Positions 1 through 11,494 of a stretch of 64,000 bases of DNA are shown here, one piece after another. The stretch spans positions 13,182,305-13,246,304 of the forward strand of contig CM066048.1 of NCBI GenBank assembly GCA_033557465.1, given 5' to 3'. The DNA comes from Ichthyophis bannanicus (Eukaryota; Chordata; Amphibia; Gymnophiona; Ichthyophiidae). Within the stretch, counting starts at the first letter, position 1. Each line of letters starts with the position of its first letter. A program made the position numbers and the translations under genes. The notes beneath the pieces are model-generated. The model had not been told where the DNA came from, searched no databases, and saw nothing but the letters and a program-made list of their open reading frames with translations.

Positions 1-1432
1 GTCTCATCATGCCTCCTCTCTATAGTCTTTTCCTCTCTAAGCCCACCATCTCTCTTTTGCCCTGTCTCATCATGCCTTCTCTCTATAGTCTTTTCCTCTA
101 AGCCCACCCCTCTATTTTGCCCTGTCTCATCATGCCTCCTCTCCATAGTCTTTTCCTCTAAGCCCACCCCTCTCTTTTGCCCTATCTCATCATGCCTCCT
201 CTCTATAGTCTTTTCCTCTAAGCCCCCCTCTCTCTTTTGCCCTGTCTCATCATGCCTTCTCTCTATAGTCTTTTCCTCTAACTCCACCCTCTCTCTTTTG
301 CCCTGTCTCATCATGCCTCCTCTCTATAGTCTTTTCCTCTCTAAGCCCCCCCTCTCTCTCTTTTGCCCTGTCTCATCATGCCTCCTCTCTATAGTCTTTT
401 CCTCTAACCCCCCCCCTCTCTCTTTGCCCTGTCTCTATCATGCCTCCTCTCTATAGTCTTTTCCTCTAAGCCCCCCTCTCTTTTGCCCTGTCTCATCATG
501 CCTTCTCTCTATAGTCTTTTCCTCTAACCCCACCCTCTCTCTTTTGCCCTGTCTCATCATGCCTCCTCTCTATAGTCTTTTCCTCTAAGCCCCCCTCTCT
601 CTTCTGCCCTGTCTCATCATGCCTCCTCTCTATAGTCTTTTCCTCTAAGCCCCCCTCTCTCTTTTGCCCTGTCTCATCATGCCTCCTCTCTATAGTCTTT
701 TCCTCTAACCCCACCCTCTCTCTTTTGCCCTGTCTCATCATGCCTCCTCTCTATAGTCTTTTCCTCTAAGCCCCCCTCTCTTTTGCCCTGTCTCAGCATG
801 CCTTCTCTCTATAGTCTTTTCCTCTAAGCCCACCCTCTCTCTTTTGCCCTGTCTCATCATGCCTTCTCTCTATAGTCTTTTCCTCTAAGCCCACCCTCTC
901 TCTTTTGCCCTGTCTCATCATGCCTTCTCTCTATAGTCTTTTCCTCTAACCCCCCCTCTCTTTTGCCCTGTCTCATCATGCCTCCTCTCTATAGTCTTTT
1001 CCTCTAACCCCACCCTCTCTCTTTTGCCCTGTCTCATCATGCCTCCTCTCTATAGTCTTTTCCTCTAAGCCCTCCTCTCTCTTTTGCCCTGTCTCATCAT
1101 GCCTCCTCTCTATAGTCTTTTCCTCTAAGCCCCCCTCTCTCTTTTGCCCTGTCTCATCATGCCTCCTCTCTATAGTCTTTTCCTCTAACCCCACCCTCTC
1201 TCTTTTGCCCTGTCTCATCATGCCTCCTCTCTATAGTCTTTTCCTCTAAGCCCCCCTCTCTCTTTTGCCCTGTCTCATCATGCCTTCTCTCTATAGTCTT
1301 TTCCTCTAAGCCCACCCTCTCTCTTTTGCCCTGTCTCATCATGCCTCCTCTCTATAGTCTTTTCCTCTAAGCCCCCCTCTCTCTTTTGCCCTGTCTCATC
1401 ATGCCTCCTCTCACTAGTCTTTTCCTCTAAGC
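1..1432. repeat. Minisatellite of ~60 bp, left block
   Basis: The unit is about 59-63 bp and pyrimidine-rich on the + strand. Each unit contains CTCTCTTTTGCCCTGTCTCA, then a CATGCC core, then TATAGTCTTTTCCTCTAA, then a variable C-rich spacer. Length differences come mainly from the C-run and from an extra CT after CCTCT. On the minus strand it reads in places as a 20-residue repeat, but spacer length changes keep shifting the frame, so no long protein is encoded. The array already runs at base 1, so it continues outside the window. Confidence 0.97.
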
Positions 1433-1689
1433 CACTGTTCCCTCTAAGCTGTGCGCGTGTGCGCGCGCACACACCTCGCCGAGCGAGCGCACATACTTTA
1501 CAACAGAGCGCACAAAAATTATGGTTCTGATTCTGATAGAAAACAACACAGTTGTCTTTAAATTTAAAAGTTGTTGTGTATTTACGGTTTTCACAAGTTC
1601 TACAATATTTTCTAGTGCAATCAATGTGGTGTACATACTGTATTCTGACGGGTAGTCAAATTTTAAAGTATATAACTCCGAGTGTCATT

Positions 1690-2970
1690 ATGTGGCACAC
1701 AAAAATTTAACCTTCCTTCAAAAGTCACTATCTGCATTGATGTTTAACATCTACATGCAGCCCATATGTGCCCTAGCACGTTCATTCAAGGTCAACTGTC
1801 TAGCCTACGCAGATGACATCCTACTATACATCCCATTCAGGACCAACCATCCAGACCTCTCCCCGCTAACAAGATGTTTTGAGGCAACAGCAGAATGGTT
1901 CAGCACACAAAACATGAGAATCAACTACAGTAAAACAGATGTCCTTTTCATCTCAAGAAACCAGGACTTCACCCCTCCGCTCTCTTTAAAGGTCGGCAAC
2001 ACAGAGCTGAAAACCAAACCCACAATCCGCTACCTTGGCGTTACACTGGATCAACAACTGGATCTGAAAACCCACATAAGAAACACAGTAAAAACAGTAT
2101 ACATGAAAATAAGGACCCTAAAACATCTCCGACCGCTGCTTGACTTCAGCGACTACCGTTCGATCTATCAGGCATTAATATTACCACATTTCGACTATGC
2201 CAACGTAATTCTACACGGTCTCCCTCAAGCAACACTGGCTCCTCTCCAGCTTGCAATGAACACTGCGGCAAGAGTACTAACAGGGGCTTCACGGAGAGAG
2301 CACATAACGCCAGTACTGATGAACCTCCATTGGCTACCAGTTCAAGCAAGAATCCGCCACAAAGTTCTAACCTTAACTTTCAAAGCCGCAAACACCCTGA
2401 CCTCCACATCCCTCAGCAAGATGATACATAAAGTACCACAGAACAGAAACAGAAGACCCATGATGCAAAACACACTAGAGGTCCCAAAAGTAATAACAAA
2501 ATGCACAAAAGCAACGACAAATAGGGCTTTTACGATTTACGCACCCAGAGCATGGAACGCGCTCCCCACCTCTATTCGAAACATCACTCACCTAATTGAC
2601 TTCAGGAAGGCACTAAAGCAGCACCTATTCACCACATACTACCCTGAATCCAGCACTAGTAATCATACATATGCCCCCTCAGACAATCACTCATTGCAAT
2701 TAAACAATCAGACTCAGCATGAAAAAGGATAATCAACTGATCGATCAGAAGATACCCACTGAAATGGAATCAGGACCCCCAGTGTAAATAAGATGTAGAT
2801 ATGTTATACAATGTACATAGTTCCCCCCAGTTACTTCCAAGTTGATCTCCTGTTTATTGTAAATGCAACTCAGGGTCCCTGTGTTGTATGGTTGATGTTG
2901 GATGTAAACCGCTCTGATCTAGAATAGAGCGGTATAGAAGAACTGTTAAATAAATAAATAAAATAAAAAG
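1690..2970 (+). mobile_element. 5'-truncated LINE (L2/CR1 group) inserted in the hAT element
   Basis: It begins inside the reverse-transcriptase domain and ends in a (TAAA)n tail at about 2948-2967. Just before the tail is an imperfect hairpin, TGTAAACCGCTCTGAT followed by AGAGCGGTATAGAA (2905-2940). The same tail occurs at 16930-17010 and, diverged, at the end of the SINE at 31885-32172. Truncation at the 5' end with a simple-repeat 3' tail is the usual outcome of target-primed reverse transcription. Confidence 0.85.
1692..2732 (+). CDS. LINE reverse transcriptase, C-terminal two thirds (partial ORF2)
   Basis: An open frame of 346 codons. The first ~10 residues are probably read-through from flanking DNA; homology starts near the LSALMFNIYM segment. 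The catalytic palm motif is AYADDILLY (about residues 38-46), followed by the thumb-side motif RYLGVTLD. The C-terminal region contains YAPRAWNALPTSIRN, characteristic of L2/CR1-group LINE ORF2 proteins. The endonuclease and the N-terminal half of the RT are missing, so this cannot be an active element although the remaining frame is uninterrupted. Absence of stops over 1 kb suggests a fairly recent insertion. The ATG at 1692 is not a real start. Confidence 0.85.
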   Translation: MAHKNLTFLQKSLSALMFNIYMQPICALARSFKVNCLAYADDILLYIPFRTNHPDLSPLTRCFEATAEWFSTQNMRINYSKTDVLFISRNQDFTPPLSLKVGNTELKTKPTIRYLGVTLDQQLDLKTHIRNTVKTVYMKIRTLKHLRPLLDFSDYRSIYQALILPHFDYANVILHGLPQATLAPLQLAMNTAARVLTGASRREHITPVLMNLHWLPVQARIRHKVLTLTFKAANTLTSTSLSKMIHKVPQNRNRRPMMQNTLEVPKVITKCTKATTNRAFTIYAPRAWNALPTSIRNITHLIDFRKALKQHLFTTYYPESSTSNHTYAPSDNHSLQLNNQTQHEKG

Positions 2971-3026
2971 CTGCACAGCTGATATTTTATGCGCACACAG
3001 CCTACAGAAAATTAGAGGGAACATTG

Positions 3027-6000
3027 CTCTAAGCCCCCCTCTCTCTTTTGCCCTGTCTCATCATGCCTTCTCTCTACAGTCTTTTCCTCTAAGCCCACCC
3101 CTCTCTTTTGCCCTGTCTCATCATGCCTCCTCTTGATAGTCTTTTTCTCTAAGCCCACCCCTCTCTTTTGCCCTGTCTCATCATGCCTCCTCTCTATAGT
3201 CTTTTCCTCTAAGCCCCCCTCTCTCTTTTGCCCTGTCTCATCATGCCTCCTCTCTATAGTCTTTTCCTCTAAGCCCACCCTCTCTCTTTTGCCCTGTCTC
3301 ATCATGCCTCCTCTCTATAGTCTTTTCCTCTAACCCCACCCTCTCTCTTTTGCCCTGTCTCATCATGCCTCCTCTCTATAGTCTTTTCCTCTAAGCCCCC
3401 CTCTCTCTTTTGCCCTGTCTCATCATGCCTTCTCTCTATAGTCTTTTCCTCTAACCCCACCCTCTCTCTTTTGCCCTGTCTCATCATGCCTCCTCTCTAT
3501 AGTCTTTTCCTCTAAGCCCCCCCTCTCTCTTTTGCCCTGTCTCATCATGCCTCCTCTCTATAGTCTTTTCCTCTAAGCCACCCTCTCTCTTTTGCCCTGT
3601 CTCATCATGCCTCCTCTCTATAGTCTTTTCCTTAACCCCACCCTCTCTCTTTTGCCCTGTCTCATCATGCCTCCTCTATAGTCTTTTCCTCTAAGCCCCC
3701 CTCTCTCTTTTGCCCTGTCTCATCATGCCTTCTCTCTATAGTCTTTTCCTCTAAGCCCACCCTCTCTCTTTTGCCCTGTCTCATCATGCCTTCTCTCTAT
3801 AGTCTTTTCCTCTAAGCCCACCCTCTCTCTTTTGCCCTGTCTCATCATGCCTCCTCTCTATAGTCTTTTCCTCTAAGCCCCCCTCTCTCTTTTGCCCTGT
3901 CTCATCATGCCTCCTCTCTATAGTCTTTTCCTCTAAGCCCACCCTTTCTCTTTTGCCCTGTCTCATCATGCCTCCTCTCTATAGTCTTTTCCTCTCTAAG
4001 CCCACCCACCTCTCTCTTTTGCCCTGTCTCATCATGCCTCCTCTCTATAGTCTTTTCCTCTAACCCCCCCTCTCTCTTTTGCCCTGTCTCATCATGCCTC
4101 CTCTCTACAGTCTTTTCCTCTAAGCCCCCCTCTCTCTTTTGCCCTGTCTCATCATGCCTTCTCTCTATAGTCTTTTCCTCTAAGCCCACCCCTCTCTTTT
4201 GCCCTCTCATCATGCCTCCTCTCTATAGTCTTTTCCTCTAAGCCCACCCCTCTCTTTTGCCCTGTCTCATCATGCCTCCTCTCTATAATCTTTTCCTCTA
4301 AGCCCCCTCTCTCTTTTGCCCTGTCTCATCATGCCTCCTCTCTATAGTCTTTTCCTCTAAGCCCAACCCTCTCTCTTTTGCCCTGTCTCATCATGCCTTC
4401 TCTCTATAGTCTTTTCCTCTAAGCCCCCCTCTCTCTTTTGCCCTGTCTCATCATGCCTTCTCTCTATAGTCTTTTCCTCTAACCCCACCCTCTCTCTTTT
4501 GCCCTGTCTCATCATGCCTCCTCTCTATAGTCTTTTCCTCTCTAAGCCCACCCTCTCTCTTTTGCCCTGTCTCATCATGCCTCCTCTCTATAGTCTTTTC
4601 CTCTATCCCCCCCTCTCTCTTTTGCCCTGTCTCATCATGCCTCCTCTCTATAGTCTTTTCCTCTAAGCCCCCCTCTCTCTTTTGCCCTGTCTCATCATGC
4701 CTTCTCTCTACAGTCTTTTCCTCTAAGCCCACCCCTCTCTTTTGCCCTGTCTCATCATGCCTCCTCTCTATAGTCTTTTCCTCTAAGCCCACCCCTCTCT
4801 TTTGCCCTGTCTCATTATGCCTCCTCTCTATAGTCTTTTCCTCTAAGCCCCCCTCTCTCTTTTGCCCTGTCTCATCATGCCTCCTCTCTATAGTCTTTTC
4901 CTCTAAGCCCACCCTCTCTCTTTTGCCCTGTCTCATCATGCCTCCTCTCTATAGTCTTTTCCTCTAACCCCACCCTCTCTCTTTTGCCCTGTCTCATCAT
5001 GCCTCCTCTCTATAGTCTTTTCCTCTAAGCCCCCCTCTCTCTTTTGCCCTGTCTCATCATGTCTTCTCTCTATAGTCTTTTCCTCTAACCCCACCCTCTC
5101 TCTTTTGCCCTGTCTCATCATGCCTCCTCTCTATAGTCTTTTCCTCTAAGCCCACCCCTCTCTTTTGCCCTGTCTCATCATGCCTCCTCTCTATAGTCTT
5201 TTCCTCTAAGCCCCCCTCTCTCTTTTGCCCTGTCTCATCATGCCTCCTCTCTATAGTCTTTTCCTCTAAGCCCACCCTCTCTCTTTTGCCCTGTCTCATC
5301 ATGCCTCCTCTCTATAGTCTTTTCCTCTAACCCCACCCTCTCTCTTTTGCCCTGTCTCATCATGCCTTCTCTCTATAGTCTTTTCCTCTAAGCCCCCTCT
5401 CTCTTTTGCCCTGTCTCATCATGCCTTCTCTCTATAGTCTTTTCCTCTAACCCCACCCTCTCTCTTTTGCCCTGTCTCATCATGCCTCCTCTCTGTAGTC
5501 TTTTCCTCTAAGCCCCCCTCTCTCTTTTGCCCTGTCTCATCATGCCTCCTCTCTATAGTCTTTTCCTCTAAGCCCCCCTCTCTCTTTTGCCCTGTCTCAT
5601 CATGCCTCCTCTCTATAGTCTTTTCCTCTAAGCCCACCCTCTCTCTTTTGCCCTGTCTCATCATGCCTCCTCTCTATAGTCTTTTCCTCTCTAAGCCCAC
5701 CCTTTCTCTTTTGCCCTGTCTCATCATGCCTCCTCTCTATAGTCTTTTCCTCTCTAAGCCCACCCTCTCTCTTTTGCCCTGTCTCATCATGCCTCCTCTC
5801 TATAGTCTTTTCCTCTAACCCCCCCTCTCTCTTTTGCCCTGTCTCATCATGCCTCCTCTCTATAGTCTTTTCCTCTCTAAGCCCACCCTCTCTCTTTTGC
5901 CCTGTCTCATCATGCCTCCTCTCTATAGTCTTTTCCTCTAACCCCCCCTCTCTCTTTTGCCCTGTCTCATCATGCCTTCTCTGTATAGTCTTTTCCTCTA

Positions 6001-8630
6001 AGCCCACCCCTCTCTTTTGCCCTCTCATCATGCCTCCTCTCTATAGTCTTTTCCTCTAAGCCCACCCTCTCTCTTTTGCCCTGTCTCATCATGCCTCCTC
6101 TCTATAGTCTTTTCCTCTAACCCCACCCTCTCTCTTTTGCCCTGTCTCATCATGCCTCCTCTCTATAGTCTTTTCCTCTAAGCCCCCCTCTCTCTTTTGC
6201 CCTGTCTCATCATGCCTTCTCTCTATAGTCTTTTCCTCTAAGCCCACCCTCTCTCTTTTGCCCTGTCTCATCATGCCTTCTCTCTATAGTCTTTTCCTCT
6301 AAGCCCACCCTCTCTCTTTTGCCCTGTCTCATCATGCCTCCTCTCTATAGTCTTTTCCTCTCTAAGCCCACCCTTTCTCTTTTGCCCTGTCTCATCATGC
6401 CTCCTCTCTATAGTCTTTTCCTCTCTAAGCCCACCCTCTCTCTTTTGCCCTGTCTCATCATGCCTCCTCTCTATAGTCTTTTCCTCTAAGCCCCCCTCTC
6501 TCTCTATTGCCCTGTCTCATCATGCCTCCTCTCTATAGTCTTTTCCTCTCTAAGCCCACCCTCTCTCTTTTGCCCTGTCTCATCATGCCTCCTCTCTATA
6601 GTCTTTTCCTCTAACCCCCCCTCTCTCTTTTGCCCTGTCTCATCATGCCTTCTCTGTATAGTCTTTTCCTCTAAGCCCACCCCTCACGTTTGCCCTCTCA
6701 TCATGCCTCCTCTCTATAGTCTTTTCCTCTAAGCCCACCCCTCTCTTTTGCCCTGTCTCATCATGCCTCCTCTCTATAGTCTTTTCCTCTAAGCCCCCCT
6801 CTCTCTTTTGCCCTGTCTCATCATGCCTCCTCTCTATAGTCTTTTCCTCTAAGCCCACCCTCTCTCTTTTGCCCTGTCTCATCATGCCTCCTCTCTATAG
6901 TCTTTTCCTCTACCCCCCCCCTCTCTCTTTGGCCCTGTCTCATCATGCCTCCTCTCTATAGTCTTTTCCTCTAAGCCCCCCTCTCTCTTTTGCCCTGTCT
7001 CATCATGCCTTCTCTCTATAGTCTTTTCCTCTACCCCCACCCTCTCTCTTTTGCCCTGTCTCATCATGCCTCCTCTCTATAGTCTTTTCCTCTCTAAGCC
7101 CACCCTCTCTCTTTTGCCCTGTCTCATCATGCCTCCTCTCTATAGTCTTTTCCTCTATCCCCCCCTCTCTCTTTTGCCCTGTCTCATCATGCCTCCTCTC
7201 TATAGTCTTTTCCTCTAAGCCCCCCTCTCTCTTTTGCCCTGTCTCATCATGCCTTCTCTCTACAGTCTTTTCCTCTAAGCCCACCCCTCTCTTTTGCCCT
7301 GTCTCATCATGCCTCCTCTCTATAGTCTTTTCCTCTAACCCCACCCTCTCTCTTTTGCCCTGTCTCATCATGCCTCCTCTCTATAGTCTTTTCCTCTAAG
7401 CCCCCCCTCTCTCTTTTGCCCTGTCTCATCATGCCTTCTCTCTATAGTCTTTTCCTCTAAGCCCACCCTCTCTCTTTTGCCCTGTCTCATCATGCCTTCT
7501 CTCTATAGTCTTTTCCTCTAAGCCCACCCTCTCTCTTTTGCCCTGTCTCATCATGCCTTCTCTCTATAGTCTTTTCCTCTAACCCCCCCCTCTCTCTTTT
7601 GCCCTGTCTCATCATGCCTTCTCTCTATAGTCTTTTCCTCTAAGCCCACCCTCTCTCTTTTGCCCTGTCTCATCGTGCCTCCTCTCTATATTCTTTTCCT
7701 CTAAGCCCCCCTCTCTCTTTTGCCCTGTCTCATCGTGCCTCCTCTCTATAGTCTTTTCCTCTAAGCCCCCCTCTCTCTTTTGCCCTGTCTCATCGTGCCT
7801 CCTCTCTATAGTCTTTTCCTCTAAGCCCCCCTCTCTCTTTTGCCCTGTCTCATCGTGCCTCCTCTCTATAGTCTTTTCCTCTAAGCCCCCCTCTCTCTTT
7901 TGCCCTGTCTCATCGTGCCTCCTCTCTATAGTCTTTTCCTCTAAGCCCACCCTCTCTCTTTTGCCCTGTCTCATCGTGCCTCCTCTCTATAGTCTTTTCC
8001 TCTAAGCCCACCCTCTCTCTTTTGCCCTGTCTCATCGTGCCTCCTCTCTATAGTCTTTTCCTCTAAGCCCACCCTCTCTCTTTTGCCCTGTCTCATCGTG
8101 CCTCCTCTCTATAGTCTTTTCCTCTAAGCCCACCCTCTCTCTTTTGCCCTGTCTCATCGTGCCTCCTCTCTATAGTCTTTTCCTCTAAGCCCACCCACAC
8201 TCTTTGCCCTGTCTCATCGTGCCTCCTCTCTATAGTCTTTTCCTCTAAGCCCACCCTCTCTCTTTTGCCCTGTCTCATCGTGCCTCCTCTCTATAGTCTT
8301 TTCCTCTAAGCCCACCCCTCTCTTTTGCCCTGTCTCATCGTGCCTCCTCTCTATAGTCTTTTCCTCTAACCCCACCCCTCTCTTTTGCCCTGTCTCATCA
8401 TGCCTCCTCTCTATAGTCTTTTCCTCTAACCCCACCCTCTCTCTTTTGCCCTGTCTCATCATGCCTCCTCTCTATAGTCTTTTCCTCTAAGCCCACCCTC
8501 TCTCTTTTGCCCTGTCTCATCATGCCTCCTCTCTATAGTCTTTTCCTCTAAGCCCACCGTCTCTCTTTTGCCCTGTCTCATCATGCCTCCTCTCTATAGT
8601 CTTTTCCTCTAAACCCACCCCTCTCTTTTG
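3027..8630. repeat. Minisatellite of ~60 bp, right block
   Basis: This continues the array of bases 1-1432 after the hAT insertion, with roughly 90 further units. Most units carry CATCATGCC; a run of units at about 7672-8350 instead carries CATCGTGCC. Two-unit to several-unit blocks recur, for example similar runs near 4000-4250, 5640-6030 and 6340-6720, showing segmental duplication inside the array. It ends near 8630, where the sequence passes without a clear gap into a different repeat. Confidence 0.97.
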
Positions 8631-8711
8631 TCTCACCTCCTCACATTTTTGATGGGCAGTTGCTCAATGCCAACAGGAGCCATGGATTCTCACTGGCTCT
8701 TCTTTCAGCCT

Positions 8712-9737
8712 GCTGCCCTCTCTCCATGCCAGCGGGAGCTCAGGACTCCTGCCACCTCTAACGGTGCTGCCCTCTCTCCATGCCAGTGGGAGCTCAGGAC
8801 TCCTGCCACCTCTAACGGTGCTGCCCTCTCTCCATGCCAGCGGGAGCTCAGGACTCCTGCCACCTCTAACGGTGCTGCCCTCTCTCCATGCCAGCGGGAG
8901 CTCAGGACTCCTGCCACCTCTAACGGTGCTGCCCTCTCTCCATGCCAGTGGGAGCTCAGGACTCCTGCCACCTCTAACGGTGCTGCCCTCTCTCCATGCC
9001 AGCTGGAGCTCAGGACTCCTGCCACCTCTAACGGTGCTGCCCTCTCTCCATGCCAGCGGGAGCTCAGGACTCCTGCCACCTCTAACGGTGCTGCCCTCTC
9101 TCCATGCCACTGGGAGCTCAGGACTCCTGCCACCTCTAACGGTGCTGCCCTCTCTCCATGCCACTGGGAGCTCAGGACTCCTGCCACCTCTAATGGTGCT
9201 GACCTCTCTCCATGCCAGCGGGAGCTCAGGACTCCTGCCACCTCTAACGGTGCTGCCCTCTCTCCATGCCAGTGGGAGCTCAGGACTCCTGCCACCTCTA
9301 GTGGTGCTGCCCTCTCTCCATGCCAGCGGGAGCTCAGGACTCCTGCCACCTCTAACGGTGCTGCCCTCTCTCCATGCCACTGGGAGCTCAGGACTCCTGC
9401 CACCTCTAACGGTGCTGCCCTCTCTCCATGCCACTGGGAGCTCAGGACTCCTGCCACCTCTAACGGTGCTGCCCTCTCTCCATGCCAGTGGGAGCTCAGG
9501 ACTCCTGCCACCTCTAACGGTGCTGCCCTCTCTCCATGCCACTGGGAGCTCAGGACTCCTGCCACCTCTAACGGTGCTGCCCTCTCCCCATGCCACTGGG
9601 AGCTCAGGACTCCTGCCACCTCTAACGGTGCTGCCCTCTCTCCATGCCACTGGGAGCTCAGGACTCCTGCCACCTCTAACGGTGCTGCCCTCTCTCCATG
9701 CCAGTGGGAGCTCAGGACTCCTGCCGGCTCTTCTGGT
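8712..9737. repeat. 54-bp minisatellite, 19 units
   Basis: There are nineteen head-to-tail 54-bp units, each with CTCCATGCCA, GGGAGCTCAGGACTCCTG and CCACCTCTAA segments. Units differ mainly at one spot after CATGCCA (GCGG, GTGG, CTGG or GCTGG). Because 54 is a multiple of three and the unit lacks stops in several frames, long reading frames exist on both strands (up to 378 codons). These are a by-product of the repeat: their products are pure 18-residue repeats with no start context or neighbouring gene. Confidence 0.97.
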
Positions 9738-9825
9738 GTTGCTGTCCTCTTGCCATGCTGGTGAGCGATGAAGATTCCCCACAGGTTTTCAGCATGTAGC
9801 TCTGTGGTTTGAGATAAAAGCCAAG

Positions 9826-11090
9826 TTGCAGTCCAATCACAGCAAGCTCAAAGTCCTAAACTTCAAAAACACTGACTTCAGTAGAATGGCCACGTACCTG
9901 AAGGAGGAGTTGGCAGGGTGGGAGGGGATAAGGGAAGTGGAATTACAATGGGCTAAACTAAAGGTGGCAATAAAAGGGGCAACAAATAAATATTTAAGGA
10001 AAATAAATAAAAACAAGAGGAGAAGGAAACCTATTTGGTTCTCCAAAGACGTGGCTGCTCAAATAAAGGCAAAAAACACAGCTTTCACCAAATTCAAAAG
10101 CTAGCAAACAGAGGAACACAGAAAGGAATACAGGATCAAACTAAAAGAGACAAAAAGAGAAAAAGGAAAGCAAGATCAAAGGCAGAGGAAAAGATGGCTA
10201 AAGATGTGAAGTGTGGCAACAAAACGTTTTTCAGGTATATTCGGGAGAGGAGGAAAATCAGAGATGGAATTGCAGGACTCAGAAGTGTTGGGAACAGATT
10301 ATTTATTTTAATTTCTTAATTTTAATTTCTTATATACCGCACTATTTAGTATCATGGATTCATGGAAAGTGACATTGAAAAAGCAAAATTGCTAAACAAA
10401 TACTTCTGCTCTGTTTTTACTAAAGAAAATCCTGGAGAAGGACCACCTGTGACTGACAAATATACAAATGGGAATGAAGTAGATACCATACAATTCACAG
10501 AAGATGAAGTGTTAGAACAACTTGCAAAACTGAAAGTGGACAAGGCCATGGGACCGGATGGGATACATCCCAGGATACTGAAAGAGCTCAGAGAGGTTCT
10601 TGCAGGGCCGTTAAAGGATGTTTTCAACAGATTCTTGGAAACAGGAGAAGTTCCTCAGGACTGGAGAAGGACGGATGTGGTACCTCTACACAAAAGTGGT
10701 AATAGGGAAGAAGTGATAAACTACAGGCCGGCAAGCCTTACCTCCGTGGCGGGAAAAGTAATGGAGGCACTTCTGAAAGAGCGAATAGTGGACTTTCTCA
10801 AAACCAATAGGTTGCATGATCCGAGGTAACATGGTTTTACCAAAGGATGATCTTGCCAAACAAATCTGATTGAGTTCTTTGACTGGGTGACCAGAGAACT
10901 AGATCAGGGGCATGCGATGGATGTCATCTACCTGAATTTCAGCAAAGCCTTTGATACTGTTCCTCATAGGAGGCTTGTCAGTAAACTCAGTAGTTTGGGG
11001 ATGGTTCCCAAGGTGGTGAACTGCATCAGAAATTGTTTGACTGACAGACGACAGAAGGTGTTGGTAAATGGAGCTCACATACACACACAC
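9826..11090 (+). pseudogene. CR1-group LINE ORF2 fragment, decayed
   Basis: Translation in shifting frames gives the linker and reverse-transcriptase N-terminus of a CR1-type ORF2. Recognisable pieces in order are KPIWFSKDVAAQIKAKNTAF (about 10033-10092), NKYFCSVFTKENPG (10396-10440), KAMGPDGIHPRILKEL (10543-10590), INYRPASLTSVAGKVME (10717-10767) and a FSKAFDTVPHRRL block near 10938-10976. There are at least two in-frame stops near 10830-10850, a frameshift near 10100 and an AT-rich interruption at about 10290-10360. The palm FADD motif and everything after it is missing: the coding sequence runs straight into CA repeats at 11080. Confidence 0.85.
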
Positions 11091-11143
11091 ACACACACCT
11101 AACACCCTGCTATCCCACCCCAAGACAGAAACACACCCTCACA

Positions 11144-11195
<52 letters not shown>

Positions 11196-11445
11196 ATACC
11201 CTGCTATCCCACCCCAACACAGACACACACCCTCACACACACACCCTCACACACACACACAATACCCTGCTATCCCACCCTCACACACACACACACACTA
11301 CCCTGCTATCCCACCCACACACACACACACACACTACCCTGCTATCCCACCCCAACACAGACACACACAGCCTCTGAGACAGAGTGCTAACACATACCCC
11401 AGCACACACAGCCTCCAGCGCATACACACACACACATTTCCCACT
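11080..11445. repeat. CA-rich microsatellite with a higher-order unit
   Basis: (CA)n tracts alternate with a recurring cassette of ACCCTGCTATCCCACCC followed by AACACAGACACACACCC. At least five cassettes can be seen, at about 11100, 11198, 11264, 11300 and 11335. The array begins exactly where the LINE coding sequence stops. A shorter CA tract follows at 11704-11735. Confidence 0.9.
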
Positions 11446-11494
11446 TTGACATCCCACCTCACATGCCCACAGATAAACAACTAAATCCTGCCCA

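Larger units (their letters stand above)
1433..3026. mobile_element. hAT-type transposon (non-autonomous) inside the minisatellite
   Basis: The left end CACTGTTCCCTCTAAG and the right end, whose reverse complement is CAATGTTCCCTCTAAT, form terminal inverted repeats. The element is flanked by a perfect 8-bp direct repeat CTCTAAGC at 1425-1432 and 3027-3034. Eight-base duplications and CA-starting termini are typical of hAT transposons. No transposase frame is visible; most of the interior is a LINE insertion. The first ~230 bp after the left end carry alternating GCGCGTGTGCGCGCGC sequence. Confidence 0.88.

Noticed and set aside
4451..4939. Minus-strand reading frames up to 162 codons in the ~60-bp array
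   Set aside because: They consist only of a 20-residue repeat that arises from the tandem DNA, are broken by spacer-length changes, and have no neighbouring gene features.
8628..9782. Four overlapping frames of 322-378 codons on both strands in the 54-bp array
   Set aside because: A unit length divisible by three without stops opens frames on both strands by default; no splice sites or non-repeat protein sequence support a gene.
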